A DNA stretch of 64,000 bases from the NCBI RefSeq assembly GCF_004522105.1, contig NZ_SPUJ01000004.1, positions 372,001-436,000 of the forward strand. Reading direction: 5' to 3'. Each line of letters starts with the position of its first letter. The first letter of the stretch is position 1. The notes beneath the pieces were generated by a model. The model worked only from the letters and a program-made list of their open reading frames with translations, ran no database searches and had not been told where the DNA came from. The stretch is from Nocardioides sp. 1609. GTDB lineage: Bacteria; Actinomycetota; Actinomycetes; Propionibacteriales; Nocardioidaceae. The position numbers and the translations under genes are program-made. Shown here piece after piece: positions 25,230 through 35,577 of this stretch.

Positions 25230-26569
25230 GACGTCCTCCGTCGGCGCGGGACGGCCGCGGCGAGCAGGGCGGCGAGCGCGAGACCGGCGCCGATGAGGAA
25301 GGAGTCGCGGAACGCGAACGTCGCGGCGCTCTCGAGCTGGACGTCGAGCGCCCGCTCGAGCGCGGCCTTGGCGGGGCGGTCCTCGGGGGCGACGTCCAGG
25401 CTCGCGAAGGCGCCGCTCAGGTCGGGCACCTGGCCCTCCTCGCCCTCCAGCTCGTCGCCGAGCGCCCGGGCGAGCTCGATCTTGTCCTGCGCCGGCAACG
25501 GTGCGTCGATCACCAGCGCCACGATCGCCTCCTGCGCCGGGACCTGGGCGTCCTGGAGGTCGGTCGTGAAGACCGGCGTGAGGATCGCGAGGCCCACCAC
25601 GACGCCGACGTGCCGGGCGCCGATCGTCCAGGCTGCGTGCCGGGCCCGGGGCAGCCGCATCTCCATGGCCTGCGCGGTGAGCCGGTCGACGGTGAGGCCG
25701 AGGCCGAGCCCGACGAGGGCCTGCGGGGCGATGGTCCAGGCGAGGTGCGCCGAGGGCGGGATCGCCAGGCCGACCAGGCCGCCGGCGATCAAGAACGATC
25801 CGACCGCCACCTCGACCTCGGGCGAGGGGCGCGTCAGCCGGGCGAGCGGGCGCGCGAGCAGCGCCGCGACCGGGACGACCGACACGGTCACCGCCGCCGT
25901 GGCGGGGGAGTGCCGCCAGCCCTCGACCAGGAGCAGCACCAGGAGGAACAGCGCCGCGGTCAGCGCGGCGGACAGCAGGGCCAGCGTCAGGTTCGGCCGG
26001 AACGCCGGCCGGTGCCGGTCGGGGGTGTGGGTCGGTGCCGCGCGCACCGCCAGGGCTGCCGGTACCGCGAGGACCGCGAACGGCACCTGCACCACGAAGA
26101 TCGCCTGCCACGAGATCGCCTGCGTGAGCAGCCCACCCGCGAACGGCCCGGCGGCCGTGCCGACGACACCGGCGGTGACCCAGGCCGCGACCCCGCGGCG
26201 TTCGCCCGACTCCGCGACCATCAGCTCCAGGCACCCGACCAGCGCCAGCGCGCCGCCGATCGCCTGCACGCACCGGGCGATGATCAGCACCTCGATCGAG
26301 TCCGCGACCGCGCACCACGCGGACGCGCCGGCGAAGACCGCGATCCCGACCGCCCCGTAGAGACGGGGCTGGGCCCGGGACAGCGCCCTCGCCGTCGGCA
26401 CGACGCCGAGGCCGAGCACCAGGTTGAACGAGATCAACACCCACGCGACCTGTCCGACGGTCGCGTCGAGCTCGGCGAGGATGTCGGGCAGGGCGAGCGT
26501 GACGATCGCCGAGTCCGCGAGCACCAGGGCCACGGTCACGGCGAGCAGAAGAGCCACGGCACGACGCAC
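25226..26569 (-). CDS. MFS drug-efflux transporter (DHA2/EmrB type)
   Basis: A 447-residue transporter with 12-14 hydrophobic segments. It starts with the A-D-S-A-I-V-T-L-A-L-P-D-I motif of helix 1 of DHA2 proteins. It has an unusually long, acidic extracytoplasmic loop before the last helix (about residues 335-425: E-L-E-G-E-E-G-Q-V-P-D...). Substrate unknown. GTG start at 26569; followed by a coupled gene that may contact this loop. Confidence 0.85.
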   Translation of the reverse strand: MRRAVALLLAVTVALVLADSAIVTLALPDILAELDATVGQVAWVLISFNLVLGLGVVPTARALSRAQPRLYGAVGIAVFAGASAWCAVADSIEVLIIARCVQAIGGALALVGCLELMVAESGERRGVAAWVTAGVVGTAAGPFAGGLLTQAISWQAIFVVQVPFAVLAVPAALAVRAAPTHTPDRHRPAFRPNLTLALLSAALTAALFLLVLLLVEGWRHSPATAAVTVSVVPVAALLARPLARLTRPSPEVEVAVGSFLIAGGLVGLAIPPSAHLAWTIAPQALVGLGLGLTVDRLTAQAMEMRLPRARHAAWTIGARHVGVVVGLAILTPVFTTDLQDAQVPAQEAIVALVIDAPLPAQDKIELARALGDELEGEEGQVPDLSGAFASLDVAPEDRPAKAALERALDVQLESAATFAFRDSFLIGAGLALAALLAAAVPRRRRTS

Positions 26570-26694
26570 GCCGACATCCTGGCAGGACGGGTCCGGACCC
26601 CCGCCGGTCGGGACGGTCGTGCTGGCGGCGTTCGTCGCGCTCGGGACCTCGCGGCCGACGCCGCGCGCTCCCCGGGTCCGGGGACCGGGCGGCC

Positions 26695-26762
26695 GAAACC
26701 TGAACCTGGGGGCCGGGATCCCGCCCCCCAGGTTCAGGTTTCCCCGGTCGACCGGGGAAACC
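26695..26762. terminator. Two overlapping hairpins between the gmd-like gene and the MFS operon
   Basis: Hairpin one: 18-bp arms 26695-26712 and 26725-26742. Hairpin two: a perfect 26-bp palindrome 26737-26762 with the centre GGTCGACC. They share 26737-26742, so both cannot form at once. The site terminates the sugar operon on the minus strand. Confidence 0.75.
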
Positions 26763-26786
26763 CCGCCCCGGTCCGGCCCGCCGCCG

Positions 26787-27754
26787 TCAGCGCAGCAGGG
26801 CCAGGTCCGCGTCGACCATCCGCCCGACGACGCCGGCGAAGTCGACGGTGGGGGTCCAGTCGAGTGTCGTCCGGGCCTTGGACGCGTCGCCGACGAGCTC
26901 GGTGGCGTCGGCGGGACGGACCAGCGCGGGGTCGACCTCGACGAGGCCCTCCCAGTCGCTGACGCCGGCGCGGGCGAACGCGGCGGCCACGAAGTCGCGG
27001 ACCGAGTGCGCGACCCCGGTGGCCACGACGTAGTCGTCGCCGTGCGGCGCGTCGGCGGCCGCTGCGAGCGCGGCGACGTAGTCGGGGGCCCATCCCCAGT
27101 CGCGGCGGGCGTCGAGGTTGCCGAGCACGAGACGGGCGGGGGCGTCGTCCGCGCCGGTGGCGATGGCGGCGACGGTCCGGGTGATCTTGCGGGTCACGAA
27201 GCCGGCCGGACGACGCGGCGACTCGTGGTTGTAGAGCACCAGGCTCGAGGCGTGCAGCCCGCGGCCGCGGTAGACCGCGACCATCAGGTGGGCGTAGGCC
27301 TTCGCGGCGCCGTACGGGTTGATCGGCCGCACCGGCGTCGACTCGTCCTGCGGCGAGGACGGCGGCTGCCCGAAGACCTCCGCGCTCGAGGCCTGCACGA
27401 AGCGGACCTGCCGGCCGGTGCGCTCCGCGACCCGGTACGCCGACTCGAGCAGCCCGACCGCGGCGGTGCCGTTGACGAGCGCGGTGCGGTCCGGCTCCGA
27501 CCACGACTGCGCGACCGAGCTGATCGCGGCCAGGTTGAAGACCCGGTCCGGCGCGAGGTCGAGCAGCAGGGCGCGGGTGCCGGCGACGTCGGCGACGTCG
27601 CCGACGTGGGTCCGCACCGCCCCCGGGACGTCGGGCGTCGACTCGCCCTCGAGGACCAGGGCGTGCACCTCGACCCCTCGGGCGAGGAGCAGCTCGGCCA
27701 GGTAGCCGCCGTCCTGGCCGCCGACACCGGTGATGAAGGCGGTCGTCACCTCCT

Positions 27755-27758
<4 letters not shown>
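26787..27758 (-). CDS. GDP-mannose 4,6-dehydratase paralogue or GDP-4-keto-6-deoxyhexose reductase
   Basis: A 323-residue extended SDR protein closely similar to the product of the gmd gene just upstream. It has [15 protein letters not shown] near residue 10, Q-A-S-S-A-E-V-F-G and the catalytic Y-G-A-A-K, plus the Gmd-type N-H-E-S-P-R-R segment. It could be a second dehydratase or the next enzyme (Rmd-type reductase). The GTG at 27758 overlaps the gmd stop (GTGA); a GTG at 27749 is also possible. Confidence 0.8.
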
Positions 27759-28735
<977 letters not shown>

Positions 28736-28771
28736 GCGCTCATCCTGACAGGGTGGCCGCGCCCGGGGCTC

Positions 28772-30235
28772 CTAGTACGCCCCGCGGGAGCCGACGACGG
28801 CGCCGAAGGTCTTCATCAGGATCGAGAGGTCCCGGAACATCGACCAGTTGTCGACGTAGAACAGGTCGAGGCGGACGGCCTCGCTCCAGGCGAGGTCGGA
28901 GCGGCCCGAGACCTGCCACAGTCCCGTCATGCCGGGGCGCACGTTGAGCCGGCGCGACGTGATGTCGTCGTACGTCGCGACCTCGGTGGGCAGCGGCGGT
29001 CGCGGTCCGACCAGGCTCATCTCGCCGCGCAGGACGTTGAACAGCTGCGGCAGCTCGTCGATGGAGAACCGGCGCAGGAAGGCGCCCGGCCGGGTGACCC
29101 GCGGGTCGCCCGCCATCTTGAACAGCCCCTCGGCGTACCCGGTCTCGGCGTGCAGCCGGGCCAGGTGCGCCTCGGCGTCGACCACCATCGTGCGCAGCTT
29201 GAGGCAGGGGAACTCCTCGCCGTCGCGGCCGATCCGGACCTGGCGGAACAGCACCGGACCGCCGTCGTGCGCCCAGATGCGCAGGGCCGCGAAGACGAAG
29301 ACCGGGGACAGCGCGAGGATCAGCGCCGCCGAGCCGAGGACGTCGAAGAGTCGCTTGCCCCAGCGGACGGCGTCGATGGTGCCGGTCGGGTCGATGTGGA
29401 TGAGCGGGAGACCGCCGACGGGTCGCACGTGGACCCGCTCGCCGGAGACGTCGGACACGCTCGGGGCGACGATCACCTGGACGCTCTCGCGCTCGAGGTC
29501 CCAGGCGAGCCGGCGCATCTCGACCGACGACGACACGCCTCCGCTGGCGAAGAACACGACGTCGGCGCCGGAGAGCCGGACCTGCTCGACGACGTCGGTG
29601 CACAGGCCGAGCACCGGGACGCCGTACGCGGTGTCGGTGACCGAGACGGTCGGCGTCAGCGCGCCGACCACGCGGTAGCCGAGCCCGGACTCGCGGCTCA
29701 GCACGGTGGCGACCTCGTCGATCGGGCCGGGGAGCCCGGCGATCAGCACGCTGTGCGAGAGGGCGCCGCGCTTGCGGGCCCGCTGCACCGCGCGGCGCAG
29801 CGCGAGGCGCCCGCACAGCAGCGCCGGGATGCCGATGCCGAAGGCGAGCACGAAGAAGCCGCGCGAGAGCGGGAACTTGAGGAGGAACGCGCCGATGCCG
29901 ACCGCGGCCGCCGTGGCGAACGTGGCGCGGGCGACGCGGCGGAACTCGTCGGTGCCGGCGTCGAAGAGGCTGGGCGCGTAGCCCCCGGCGAGCCAGATGG
30001 CGGCCAGCCAGCCGGCGCCGAGCAGCGGACCCGCGTAGCCCATCCGCTCGGTGAGCTCGGCCCCGGAGGACAGCACGTGCCACCGCTCGCGGCCGACGAC
30101 GGCGGCCAGCGTGGCCAGGACGACGAGCACGGCGTCGAGGGCGAACGCGGTCGCCGGGAGGTACTGCAGGGTCCGCGACGGCAGCGGGACGCGCAGGCGT
30201 GACTCGCCGCGCACGCGGTGCATCAGCAGCGACAT
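28772..30235 (-). CDS. Polyprenyl glycosylphosphotransferase (WbaP/exopolysaccharide initiating type)
   Basis: A 487-residue membrane enzyme that moves sugar-1-phosphate to undecaprenyl phosphate, the first step of exopolysaccharide or capsule synthesis. It has an N-terminal block of four to five membrane helices, a Rossmann-like CoA-binding domain (about 145-265), one helix (about 305-325) and the catalytic domain with [21 protein letters not shown] and [25 protein letters not shown] segments. It lies among nucleotide-sugar genes and ends 36 nt before gmd. Confidence 0.92.
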   Translation of the reverse strand: MSLLMHRVRGESRLRVPLPSRTLQYLPATAFALDAVLVVLATLAAVVGRERWHVLSSGAELTERMGYAGPLLGAGWLAAIWLAGGYAPSLFDAGTDEFRRVARATFATAAAVGIGAFLLKFPLSRGFFVLAFGIGIPALLCGRLALRRAVQRARKRGALSHSVLIAGLPGPIDEVATVLSRESGLGYRVVGALTPTVSVTDTAYGVPVLGLCTDVVEQVRLSGADVVFFASGGVSSSVEMRRLAWDLERESVQVIVAPSVSDVSGERVHVRPVGGLPLIHIDPTGTIDAVRWGKRLFDVLGSAALILALSPVFVFAALRIWAHDGGPVLFRQVRIGRDGEEFPCLKLRTMVVDAEAHLARLHAETGYAEGLFKMAGDPRVTRPGAFLRRFSIDELPQLFNVLRGEMSLVGPRPPLPTEVATYDDITSRRLNVRPGMTGLWQVSGRSDLAWSEAVRLDLFYVDNWSMFRDLSILMKTFGAVVGSRGAY

Positions 30236-30376
30236 GCTCGTTCCCCCTCGACGTGTGGCGCTCGTGCTGCGAGCGCGCCGGAGGAGGCGACGACGTCGCC
30301 GTCGTCGTGCCTGTGGGCCCCGAGTGCCTGGAGCCGTTGTCGCCCCCCGTGGACAGGGACGACGCTAGGTCCGCCA

Positions 30377-30397
30377 CCGGCAACCGCCGGATTTTTT
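30377..30397 (+). terminator. Intrinsic terminator or attenuator in the divergent rmlA upstream region
   Basis: CCGGC-AACC-GCCGG followed directly by ATTTTTT is a textbook Rho-independent terminator on the plus strand. No plus-strand gene precedes it, so it may attenuate a long rmlA leader or stop antisense transcription. The rest of 30236-30520 shows no ORF of note; GAGGAG precedes the rmlA start. Confidence 0.55.
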
Positions 30398-30520
30398 CAC
30401 GTCTTGTGGGTATGCGCGGCACGGCCCGGGCGACGGGGGTCACCCCGCCGCGTCGGGCATGCTGGGTCCCCACGACCCGACGAGCCACGTCGCGGTCGCG
30501 GTCACGAGACGAGGAGCACC

Positions 30521-31399
30521 ATGCGCGGCATCATCCTGGCCGGCGGGACCGGAAGCCGGCTGCACCCCATCACCCACGCGGTGAGCAAGCAGCTGATGCC
30601 GGTCTACGACAAGCCGATGATCCACTACCCGCTGTCGACGCTGATGCTCGCGGGCATCACCGACGTGCTGGTGATCACCACGCCGCACGAGGCCGAGCAG
30701 TTCGTCCGCCTCCTCGGCGACGGCTCCCGGTTCGGGATCTCGATCTCGTACGCCGTCCAGCCCTCGCCCGACGGCCTGGCCCAGGCGTTCCTCATCGGTG
30801 AGGGCCACATCGGGGGCGAGCCGGTGGGCCTGGTCCTCGGCGACAACATCTTCCACGGCGCCGGGCTCGGCACCCGGCTGCGCCGGTTCGCCGACCTCGA
30901 CGGCGCGGCCGTCTTCGGCTACCGCGTCGCCGACCCCACGGCGTACGGCGTCGTGGAGTTCGACGCCGCCGGCCGGGCGATCTCGCTGGAGGAGAAGCCG
31001 GTCGCCCCGCGCAGCCGGTACGCCGTGCCGGGCCTGTACTTCTACGGCACGGACGTCGTGGAGAAGGCCAAGGGCCTGCGGCCCTCGGAGCGTGGCGAGC
31101 TCGAGATCACCGACCTCAACCGGCTCTACCTCGAGGAGGGCCGGCTCCAGGTCGAGGTGCTGCCGCGCGGGTCGGCCTGGCTCGACACCGGGACCTTCGA
31201 CGACCTCAACGACGCCAGCAACTTCGTGCGCGCCGTGGAGGCGCGGCAGGGCACCAAGGTCGGCGCGCCCGAGGAGGTCGCCTGGCGGATGGGGCTCATC
31301 GACGACACCCAGCTCGCCGCCCTCGCCGAGGGCCTGGTCAAGAGCGGCTACGGGGCCTACCTGCTCGACCTGCTCGACGAGCAGACCGGGCCGGGCTGA
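30521..31399 (+). CDS. rmlA: Glucose-1-phosphate thymidylyltransferase
   Basis: A 292-residue nucleotidyltransferase making dTDP-glucose from glucose-1-phosphate and dTTP. The N-terminal signature [25 protein letters not shown], the [11 protein letters not shown] substrate loop and G-D-N-I-F-H-G are all present. The ATG at 30521 follows GAGGAG. Together with rmlB and the rmlC-rmlD fusion it completes the dTDP-L-rhamnose pathway in the window. Confidence 0.95.
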   Translation: MRGIILAGGTGSRLHPITHAVSKQLMPVYDKPMIHYPLSTLMLAGITDVLVITTPHEAEQFVRLLGDGSRFGISISYAVQPSPDGLAQAFLIGEGHIGGEPVGLVLGDNIFHGAGLGTRLRRFADLDGAAVFGYRVADPTAYGVVEFDAAGRAISLEEKPVAPRSRYAVPGLYFYGTDVVEKAKGLRPSERGELEITDLNRLYLEEGRLQVEVLPRGSAWLDTGTFDDLNDASNFVRAVEARQGTKVGAPEEVAWRMGLIDDTQLAALAEGLVKSGYGAYLLDLLDEQTGPG

Positions 31400-31719
31400 C
31401 CTCGCGGCCGGCCTCCCGGGGCCCGGCTGCCGCTCCGATGACTGTTCGGCTGGTCGGCCTAGTCACTCGTGACTAGGGCGGACGGCCCTGGGAGCCGATG
31501 CCGGACGGGGTCCCCGGACGCCACTCTTGACGCAGTGCCCCCCCGGAAAATCGGACGGACGCCATGGGGGCGTCCATCGACGCCCGCGACCGACCCCCAT
31601 CGGACCGCGGGCGCTCCGGATCGAAGGACGTGCGGGGCCGCGGTGCCGACGACGTGAGGGAGGTCGTCGGAGCCGCGGCCCGAGCACGACCCCTGCCGGA
31701 CGACGGTTAGGGTCGCGTC
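31400..31719. other. 320-bp intergenic region with a short palindrome
   Basis: No convincing gene. CCTAGTCAC-TC-GTGACTAGG (31458-31477) is a perfect palindrome with 9-bp arms that could end the rmlA transcript or bind a regulator. The far end holds the -10 box of galE. Confidence 0.6.
31708..31713 (+). promoter_or_regulatory. -10 box of leaderless galE
   Basis: TAGGGT lies exactly 6 nt before the ATG at 31720. Confidence 0.5.
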
Positions 31720-32724
31720 ATGAAGGTTCTCGTGACCGGCGGTGCCGGCTACATCGGTTCGATCACCGCCAAGGCCCTCGAGGAGGCCGGCCACACGCCG
31801 GTCATCCTCGACTCGTTGCTCAGCGGCCCGCAGGCCTTCGTCCGTGACCGGATCTTCTACGAGGGCGACATCGCCGACCGTGCCCTCCTGCGCCGGATCG
31901 CCGAGGAGCACCCCGACCTGCACGCCACCATCCACATGGCCGCGCGCATCGTCGTGCCGGAGTCGGTCGAGAAGCCCTACGAGTACTACCGCGACAACGT
32001 CGCCAAGTCGCTGGAGCTCTTCGACGAGCTCGCCGCGCTCGGCCTGAACCGCGTGCTCTTCTCCTCCTCCGCGAGCCTCTACGCCACCAAGGAGGGCTTC
32101 GAGGTCACCGAGGACGACGCCCTCGAGCCCGGCTCCCCGTACGCCCGCACCAAGCGGATGATCGAGGAGGTCCTCGCCGACCTCACGGTCGCCACCGACC
32201 TGCGCGCGGTCGTCCTGCGCTACTTCAACCCGATCGGATCCGACCCCGACCTCGAGTCCGGCATCTACGCCAAGGAGCCGTCGCACGTGCTCGGCCAGCT
32301 GGTGCTCGCCGCGCGCGGCCAGAAGCCGTCGTTCACCATCACCGGCACCGGGTGGCCGACCAGCGACGGCACGGGCATCCGCGACTACGTCCACGTCTGG
32401 GACCTCGCCCGCGCGCACGTGCGTGCCGTGGAGCGCTTCGACGACGTCCTGGTGCAGGTCGGGACGACGTCGACCGTCATCAACGTCGGCACCGGCGCGG
32501 GCGTCACCGTGCGCGAGCTCGTCGGCTCCTTCGAGCGGGTCTTCGGCTCCGAGGTGCCCGTGACCGAGGCCGGGCCCCGCCCCGGCGACGTCGCCGGTGC
32601 CTTCGCCGGCGTCGACCGCGCCGCCGCCCTGCTCGACTGGCGCACCGAGCTCACCCTCGACGACGCCATCGCGTCGGCGCTCGCCTGGGGCGAGAAGCGC
32701 CAGGAGATCCTGGGCTACGAGTGA
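31720..32724 (+). CDS. galE: UDP-glucose 4-epimerase
   Basis: A 334-residue extended SDR enzyme interconverting UDP-glucose and UDP-galactose. N-terminal G-G-A-G-Y-I-G-S binds NAD; S-S-S-A-S-L-Y and Y-A-R-T-K are the catalytic motifs; R-Y-F-N-P-I-G and G-T-G-I-R-D-Y-V-H-V complete the family pattern. No ribosome-binding site is seen; the -10 box is 6 nt upstream. The amidase gene begins 7 nt after its stop. Confidence 0.93.
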   Translation: MKVLVTGGAGYIGSITAKALEEAGHTPVILDSLLSGPQAFVRDRIFYEGDIADRALLRRIAEEHPDLHATIHMAARIVVPESVEKPYEYYRDNVAKSLELFDELAALGLNRVLFSSSASLYATKEGFEVTEDDALEPGSPYARTKRMIEEVLADLTVATDLRAVVLRYFNPIGSDPDLESGIYAKEPSHVLGQLVLAARGQKPSFTITGTGWPTSDGTGIRDYVHVWDLARAHVRAVERFDDVLVQVGTTSTVINVGTGAGVTVRELVGSFERVFGSEVPVTEAGPRPGDVAGAFAGVDRAAALLDWRTELTLDDAIASALAWGEKRQEILGYE

Positions 32725-32731
32725 GCCCGTC

Positions 32732-33577
32732 GTGAGGCTGGGACCCTCGGCCGCGGCGGCGCTCGCGCTGTCGCTGGTCGTCGCGGGCTGCGGCGGCGAC
32801 CCCGCCGGCACCTCCGAGGACGCGCGTCCGGCGACGTCGCAGTCGTCCTCGTCCTCGCCGCCGTCGTCGCCGGCCCCGTCACCGGCGCCGGCCGCGGGGT
32901 CCGACGCCCGCCCGCTGCGGGGCCGGGTGGTCGTGCTCGACCCCGGCCACCAGCTCGGCAACCGGAACTTCCCCGAGCAGGTCTCACGCCCGGTCCCGGC
33001 CGGCGGCTTCACCAAGCCGTGCAACACCACCGGCACCGCGACGGACGCCGGCTACCCCGAGGCGACGTTCACCTGGCAGGTCTCGCGGCTGCTCGCCCGA
33101 CGGCTCGAGCGGCTCGGTGCCCGTGTCGTCCTGACCCGGACGACGAACTCCGAGCGTCGCTGGGGCCCCTGCGTCGACGTCCGGGGACGGGCCGGGAACC
33201 GCATCGACGCCGACCTCAAGCTGAGCATCCACGCCGACGGCTCGTACACCGCCGGCGCGCACGGGTTCCACGTGATCCGCCCGCCCGACCGGCCGCCCTG
33301 GACCGACGACATCGTGCGGCCCTCGCGACGGCTGGCCCTCGACCTGCGCCGCTCGCTGCGCCGCTCGGGCTTCCCGTACGCGACGTACGTCGCCGGCGGC
33401 GACGGGCTCGACGTCCGCCGCGACCTCGGCAGCCTCAACCTCTCCGACGTGCCGACCGTGATGGTCGAGCTCGGCAACATGCGCTCCTCCGCCGACGCAC
33501 CCGTCATGACCCGCCCCGCCGGCCGGGCCCGGTACGCCGACGCGCTCGCGGCCGCCGTCGTCCGCAACCTGCGCTGA
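32732..33577 (+). CDS. N-acetylmuramoyl-L-alanine amidase lipoprotein (Amidase_3)
   Basis: A 281-residue predicted lipoprotein that cleaves peptide stems from peptidoglycan. The lipobox is V-V-A-G-C (Cys20), followed by a Ser/Pro-rich linker and the catalytic domain from about residue 67: D-P-G-H-Q (zinc His), the Glu of the P-E-A-T-F region, S-I-H-A-D-G-S (zinc His) and V-E-L-G-N-M (catalytic Glu). An insert with two cysteines (C-N-T-T-G-T and G-P-C-V-D-V) is present. The GTG at 32732 gives the lipoprotein signal and lies 7 nt after galE. Confidence 0.88.
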   Translation: MRLGPSAAAALALSLVVAGCGGDPAGTSEDARPATSQSSSSSPPSSPAPSPAPAAGSDARPLRGRVVVLDPGHQLGNRNFPEQVSRPVPAGGFTKPCNTTGTATDAGYPEATFTWQVSRLLARRLERLGARVVLTRTTNSERRWGPCVDVRGRAGNRIDADLKLSIHADGSYTAGAHGFHVIRPPDRPPWTDDIVRPSRRLALDLRRSLRRSGFPYATYVAGGDGLDVRRDLGSLNLSDVPTVMVELGNMRSSADAPVMTRPAGRARYADALAAAVVRNLR

Positions 33578-33673
33578 CGCCCGGTCCCGGGACAAGAGCC
33601 GGGGCGCCTTCCTCGACCTCTCGTGCGGTCGTGCCCCGACGCCAGGGCGTGCCGGGCGGAGGGCTTGCGTGGC

Positions 33674-33679
33674 TACAGT
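33674..33679 (+). promoter_or_regulatory. -10 box of leaderless esterase gene
   Basis: TACAGT lies 6 nt before the ATG at 33686. Confidence 0.5.
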
Positions 33680-33685
33680 CGCGGC

Positions 33686-34609
33686 ATGCCTCTGGACCCC
33701 GGGATCGCCACCCTGCTGCAGCTGGTCGACGCCGCGCCGTACCCGCCGATGTCGGAGGGGACGCCGGACCAGGCGCGACGGGCGATGCGGGCGATGACGG
33801 TCGACCTCGTGACGCCGGAGACCCGGGTGCCGGTCGGCAGCGTGGTCGAGCTGGAGGTCGCCGGGCGGCCGGCGCGGCTCTACCGGCCGGTCGACGACGG
33901 GCCGCTCCCGACGCTGGTCTACCTGCACGGCGGCGGCTTCGTGATCGGCGACCTCGACACCCACGACCAGACCTGCCGGCGACTGTGCGCGGGCGCCTCC
34001 GTCGTGGTGCTCGCGATCGACTACCGGCTCGCGCCCGAGGCGCGCTTCCCGGCGGCGGTGGACGACGCCCTGGCCGCCGTCCGGTGGGCCGACGAGCACC
34101 GCGGCGACCTCGGCGGAGGTGACGTCCTCGCGGTCGGCGGCGACTCCGCCGGCGGCAACCTCGCCGCCGTCGCCGCCCTCACGCTCGGCAGCAAGGTCGA
34201 CGCCCAGGTGCTCCTCTACCCGGCCACCCACATGACCGGCGACTTCCCCTCGCGCACCGAGAACGCCGAGGGCTACTTCCTCGACCTGGCCACGATGGGC
34301 TGGTTCGGTGGCCACTACCTCGGTCACGACGTCGACCGGGCCGACCCCCGGCACTCGCCGCTGCTGGCCGACGTCGCCGCGGTGGACGGCGCTCTCGCTC
34401 CGGCGCTCGTCGTCACCGTCGAGTACGACCCGCTGCGCGACGAGGGGGAGGCGTACGCCGCACTCCTCGAGCGGGCCGGCGTGCCGGTCGAGGCGGTCCG
34501 CTACGACGGGCTCGTGCACGGGTTCATCGACATGGGGCCGATGAGTCCGGCGGCCGCCGCCGCGCTCGACGACGTCGTCGTCCGGGTCGGGCGGCTCCTG
34601 CGCCGCTGA
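33686..34609 (+). CDS. Alpha/beta hydrolase, hormone-sensitive lipase family
   Basis: A 307-residue esterase. The oxyanion motif H-G-G-G-F and nucleophile motif G-D-S-A-G-G are intact, with Asp in E-Y-D-P-L-R-D and His in V-H-G-F as the other triad members. The family acts on short-chain esters; the substrate is unknown. Start at 33686 is set by a -10 box 6 nt upstream. It is convergent with the DHPS-like gene (8-bp gap between stops). Confidence 0.9.
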   Translation: MPLDPGIATLLQLVDAAPYPPMSEGTPDQARRAMRAMTVDLVTPETRVPVGSVVELEVAGRPARLYRPVDDGPLPTLVYLHGGGFVIGDLDTHDQTCRRLCAGASVVVLAIDYRLAPEARFPAAVDDALAAVRWADEHRGDLGGGDVLAVGGDSAGGNLAAVAALTLGSKVDAQVLLYPATHMTGDFPSRTENAEGYFLDLATMGWFGGHYLGHDVDRADPRHSPLLADVAAVDGALAPALVVTVEYDPLRDEGEAYAALLERAGVPVEAVRYDGLVHGFIDMGPMSPAAAAALDDVVVRVGRLLRR

Positions 34610-34617
34610 GCGCCGGG

Positions 34618-35577
34618 TCAGTCGACGGACAGGGCGTCGAGGGCTCCCAGCACAGCGACGACGTGCGGCACCTCGTGGGTGCGGTAGACGCCGGTGCCGC
34701 CGAGGTGGGCCAGCACGGTGAAGAAGCCCTCCGCCGTGCGGAACTGCTCCTCGAAGAGCTCGAAGGAGTGCGGCACCGAGTGGCAGACCGGGACGCCGAG
34801 GCTCCGCAGCCGGAACGACTGCACGAGCATCCGGGCCTGGTGGCGCACCCGGGCGCGCTGGTCACCGAGCGAGAAGCCGAACCCGGCCCCGGGGTCGACG
34901 GTGAGCGCGGTGACACCGCGGGCGCGGGCGTCGTCGATCCGGCGCGCGAACCCGTCGAGCATGCCGGCCAGCGGGTCGGCCAGCGGGTCGGCCAGCGGGT
35001 CGGCCAGCGGGTCGGCCAGCGGGTCGGGCGCGGACGAGCCGTCCGCGGCCGGGTCGAGGGCCCGCGCGTGCGGGCCGAGCACGTGGCACAGCACGACGGC
35101 GGCCCCGTGCGCGGCCGCGAGGTCGAACATGGCCGCGTCGTGGGCCGAGCCGGTCAGGTTGACGATGCGCGCCCCCGCCTCGAGGCCGGCCCGGACCGCG
35201 GCCGGCTCGTAGCTCTCGATCGAGACCAGCACGCCCTCGGCGGCGAGCTCGCGGATGAGCGGGGTGAGCCGCGCGGCCTGCTCGGCGGCGTCGACCCGTG
35301 CCGACGTCGCGTTGCTCGACTCGGCGCCGAGGTCGACGAAGTCGGCGCCCTGCGCGACCAGCACGCGGGCGCGCCGCAGCGCGGAGTCGTACGACGTCAC
35401 GACGCTCTCGCGGTAGGTGGAGTCGCGCGACAGGTTCACCACCCCCATCACGGCCGGGCGGGCGTCGGTGTCGAAGCTGCGGCCGGCGACCTCCAGCGGC
35501 GCGATCGGGCGGTCGAGCGCAGCGAGGTCCTCGGCGTGCTCGGCGGCCAGCCGGGCGAGGTCGGCGAGGCGGATCAC
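34618..35577 (-). CDS. Dihydropteroate-synthase-like protein
   Basis: A 319-residue TIM-barrel of the pterin-binding (DHPS) family. M-G-V-V-N-L-S-R-D-S-T replaces the usual G-I-(V/L)-N-V-T-P-D-S-F-S-D-G-G, and D-L-G-A-E-S-S replaces D-I-G-G-E-S-T-R-P-G, so the pterin and pABA loops are altered. It may be a divergent DHPS or use another substrate. Five copies of D-P-L-A are inserted near residue 185-205. The GTG overlaps the stop of the RibD-like reductase gene (GTGA), pairing a pterin-binding fold with a DHFR-like fold. Confidence 0.75.
   Translation of the reverse strand: MIRLADLARLAAEHAEDLAALDRPIAPLEVAGRSFDTDARPAVMGVVNLSRDSTYRESVVTSYDSALRRARVLVAQGADFVDLGAESSNATSARVDAAEQAARLTPLIRELAAEGVLVSIESYEPAAVRAGLEAGARIVNLTGSAHDAAMFDLAAAHGAAVVLCHVLGPHARALDPAADGSSAPDPLADPLADPLADPLADPLAGMLDGFARRIDDARARGVTALTVDPGAGFGFSLGDQRARVRHQARMLVQSFRLRSLGVPVCHSVPHSFELFEEQFRTAEGFFTVLAHLGGTGVYRTHEVPHVVAVLGALDALSVD
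34966..35025. repeat. Five exact 12-bp tandem units in the DHPS-like gene
   Basis: GGCCAGCGGGTC is repeated five times and encodes D-P-L-A on the minus strand. Copy number could vary without frameshift. Confidence 0.9.
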
